Assembly: GCA_900759005.1 (NCBI GenBank)
Contig: CAAEUQ010000184.1
Location: 1-49,117, forward strand
Origin: Clostridia bacterium
GTDB taxonomy: Bacteria; Bacillota; Clostridia; Christensenellales; Aristaeellaceae
Direction of reading: 5' to 3'
DNA length: 49,117 nucleotides
Shown: in pieces, positions 47,804-49,117 of the stretch
How positions within the stretch are numbered: position 1 is the stretch's first letter
Layout: each line of letters begins with the position of its first letter
Made by a program: the position numbers and the translations under genes
The notes under the pieces: generated by a model
Told to the model about the DNA's origin: nothing
Database searches by the model: none
Seen by the model: only the letters and a program-made list of their open reading frames with translations

Positions 47804-48400
47804 ATGAAGACAATCAAGGATAAACAGCTGCTCGTCGGCGCAGATTTCGCGGGCTATCCGCTGAAGGAGGCGGTTTGCGCGCATCTTCGCGCGAAGGGCT
47901 GGACGATCACGGACGTCGGAGTGACCGATCCGAATGTCGAGGATACAGAAAATATGTTCCACCGCATCGGACTGCGCGTCGGCGCGATGATTGCTGAACG
48001 CGAATTCGAGCGCGCGCTCGTGTTCTGCGGAACCGGCATGGGCATTCACATTGCGGCGAGCAAATGTCCGCACGTTCACGCGGGCGTGGTTGAATCGGTG
48101 CCCGCAGCGCTGCGCGCGATCACCGGAAACGGCGTAAACGTGCTTGCGATGGGGGCGTTTTACGTTGCGCCGCAGATGGGCTGCGATATTGCGGACGCGT
48201 ATCTGAACGCCGAGCTCGGCAGCGGTTACGAATGGTGGAAGAACTTTTACGAGTTCCATAAACTCGCAATCGACGAACTGGAAGCGTTTGATTATGAAAC
48301 CTATAAGAAAAACGGATTCAAGGTTGAGCATTTGGGGGACTACCCGCTCTCGTTGGAAACGAAGGAGGATCTGCGCTTCCAACTGAGAGGAGATCAATAA
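47804..48400 (+). CDS. RpiB/LacAB-family sugar-phosphate isomerase
   Basis: Protein of 198 residues. The RpiB fold is seen in LLVGADFAGYPLKEAVCAHL (phosphate-binding start), VFCGTGMGIHIAASKCPHVH (catalytic Cys in C-G-T-G) and NGVNVLAMGAFYVAPQMG. RpiB interconverts ribose 5-phosphate and ribulose 5-phosphate or isomerises allose/galactose phosphates. It is about 50 residues longer than typical RpiB (about 150), with an extra C-terminal helix region (YEWWKNFYEFHKLAIDELEA) as in some uncharacterised RpiB-like proteins, so the substrate is open. Start ATG 47804 has AAAGGGGG upstream; an earlier ATG at 47786 is less likely. Confidence 0.85.
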   Translation: MKTIKDKQLLVGADFAGYPLKEAVCAHLRAKGWTITDVGVTDPNVEDTENMFHRIGLRVGAMIAEREFERALVFCGTGMGIHIAASKCPHVHAGVVESVPAALRAITGNGVNVLAMGAFYVAPQMGCDIADAYLNAELGSGYEWWKNFYEFHKLAIDELEAFDYETYKKNGFKVEHLGDYPLSLETKEDLRFQLRGDQ

Positions 48401-48884
48401 TTGCAAAAGCGAATTGTTTCAAAAGAAGCGAATCCGAGAGCGATTTTGCGCCGTTTACCCAGCCCGTTTTGAATGAGCAGGTCATGCGGATGAACATGGG
48501 CAGGACGTTTACGCCGAGGAGGCGGAGGCATATTTAGCGTTCATCCTCCGATACAATCGCGAAAATCCGGATACGGTGAAGTATCTGATGTTTGCGAACG
48601 ATGCATTCATCGGCATCGGCGCGCTGTATTGCCGTCCGTAGGGCGCGGAGGTCGAGTGTATGCTGCTGCCCGAATTCTGGAACCGCGGGCATGCGACGGA
48701 AATCGTGTCCGAACTGCCGAAAGTTGTGTGCGGAAAGCCCGAGATTCATCAAATTCGCGCGATGATGGATCCGAAAAATGCCGCGTCCCGGCGCGTAATG
48801 ATCAAAAACAGCTCCGTTTACGAAACAACCGAGCACATCGCCGAGGACAATACCGACGCGGAAACCTATTCGATTCAGCTCTGA
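48401..48884 (+). pseudogene. GNAT acetyltransferase pseudogene
   Basis: Pieces in three frames add up to one GNAT protein: MQKRIVSKEAN (TTG start at 48401, GAGGAG upstream), then FAPFTQPVLNEQVMRMNMGR in the next frame, then AEEAEAYLAFILRYNRENPD and MFANDAFIGIGALYCRP in the third. A TAG at 48639-48641 interrupts it; the remainder, LLPEFWNRGHATEIVSELPK and MMDPKNAASRRVMIKN, carries the acetyl-CoA-binding region (W-N-R-G-H-A-T) and ends at TGA 48882-48884. Two frameshifts and a nonsense codon show that it is dead. Confidence 0.78.
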
Positions 48885-48889
48885 AGAAA

Positions 48890-48924
48890 GGGCATTCGCC
48901 TGAATTGGCGAATGCCCCTGTTTT
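48890..48924 (+). terminator. Rho-independent terminator
   Basis: GGGCATTCGCC pairs perfectly with GGCGAATGCCC around TGAATT (48890-48917), followed by CTGTTTT. Confidence 0.85.
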
Positions 48925-49036
48925 ATGCGTCGCGCAAAAGCCGCACGTAAACGTTCAGTATACAATCCATCGAATCGTCATGCATCTCCCATTCGCGGCA
49001 GGTAAAGACCAGCTCGACGGAAGGTACTGTCAAGTG
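48923..49036 (-). pseudogene. C-terminal coding fragment on the minus strand
   Basis: A 37-codon open frame ends in TAA at 48925-48923: VELVFTCREWEMHDDSMDCI then LNVYVRLLRDA. The residue pattern is protein-like, but no proper start codon or ribosome binding site is visible and an in-frame TAA at 49039 closes it. It probably is the end of a gene lost by rearrangement. I see nothing recognisable in 49040-49117. Confidence 0.35.
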
Positions 49037-49117
49037 TTATGCGCAAATTAGATCACAGGCATCTATGAAATCCGTCGTCAGGCAATAGAGTCGTCGCTGA
49101 AAGCGGCCTCCAAATGC

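Noticed and set aside
1..49117. CRISPR arrays, tRNA, rRNA, tmRNA or SRP RNA genes
   Set aside because: No regularly spaced repeats, cloverleaf-like sequence or conserved RNA core was found; the gaps are short and mostly explained by promoters, terminators and riboswitches.

Overview
The window looks like a chromosomal piece of an uncultured, probably gut or rumen, anaerobic Gram-positive bacterium of the class Clostridia (Bacillota). This rests on content and not on a database match: sigma-A style promoters with 17-bp spacers, AGGAGG ribosome binding sites, a leucine T-box, a TPP riboswitch in front of an ECF-type thiamine transporter, the ylxM-ffh-rpsP-khpA and lepA-hemW neighbourhoods, a clostridial 2[4Fe-4S] ferredoxin, SpoIID/SH3 and peptidoglycan-binding proteins, and no outer-membrane genes. 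The DNA is GC-rich by eye, except for an AT-rich patch in the first ~320 bases. No tRNA, rRNA or CRISPR array was seen.

Layout. 0-2.7 kb: an AT-rich endonuclease-like fragment abuts the 3' end of a DUF4230 gene; then an intact DUF4230 lipoprotein, a truncated small gene, a TrmH-family RNA methyltransferase and a nonsense-interrupted gene. 2.7-9.1 kb: a zinc-ribbon membrane protein, an AbrB-YnbB(PLP lyase)-EamA operon, a small membrane protein, the long hibernation factor HPF and topoisomerase III. 9.1-12.6 kb: a transposase remnant, a DUF362 ferredoxin-like protein, an alpha/beta hydrolase, a broken YkgJ-type gene and an AlkD-like protein. 12.6-21 kb: housekeeping genes (leuS with T-box, secG, fba, a polysaccharide deacetylase, ylxM-ffh, rpsP-khpA, ferredoxin). 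21-31 kb: a GH3 glycosidase with a fucose/arabinose-isomerase-like protein, two large cell-wall repeat proteins, trmN6, and a TPP-controlled thiT with an unusual N-terminus. 31-39.6 kb: LysR regulator, surE, CYTH protein, a decayed DUF4180 gene, an AraC regulator divergent from a GH4 glycosidase, and a TAXI-TRAP transporter. 39.6-49 kb: lepA, a YcxB-like protein, hemW, an XRE regulator, an FGGY (xylulokinase-like) kinase, a sigma-like membrane protein, and a decaying tail of unknown genes around an rpiB-like gene.

How the genes fit together. Sugar genes are scattered: GH3, isomerase-like protein, xylulokinase-like FGGY kinase, RpiB-like isomerase, GH4 galactosidase and class II aldolase could form a path from plant polysaccharide pentoses and galactosides into the pentose-phosphate and glycolytic routes. 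Protein targeting and translation are represented by SRP54, SecG, S16, KhpA, LepA, HPF and LeuRS. The envelope genes (NodB deacetylase with a peptidoglycan-binding domain, SpoIID with seven SH3-like repeats, four peptidoglycan-binding repeats with an NlpC-like tail) share Thr/Pro/Glu-rich linkers that recur, unexpectedly, on SecG and ThiT.

Most unusual: (1) many broken genes for a bacterial window (about ten fragments, interrupted genes or remnants), several stopped by an in-frame TAG, while nearly every intact gene ends in TAA or TGA; (2) ThiT carries a signal peptide, an acidic Thr/Ala/Glu linker and an extra membrane helix, and SecG carries a similar extracytoplasmic tail; (3) several perfect palindromes lie over promoters or between genes. 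No wholly new defence or mobile system could be supported.
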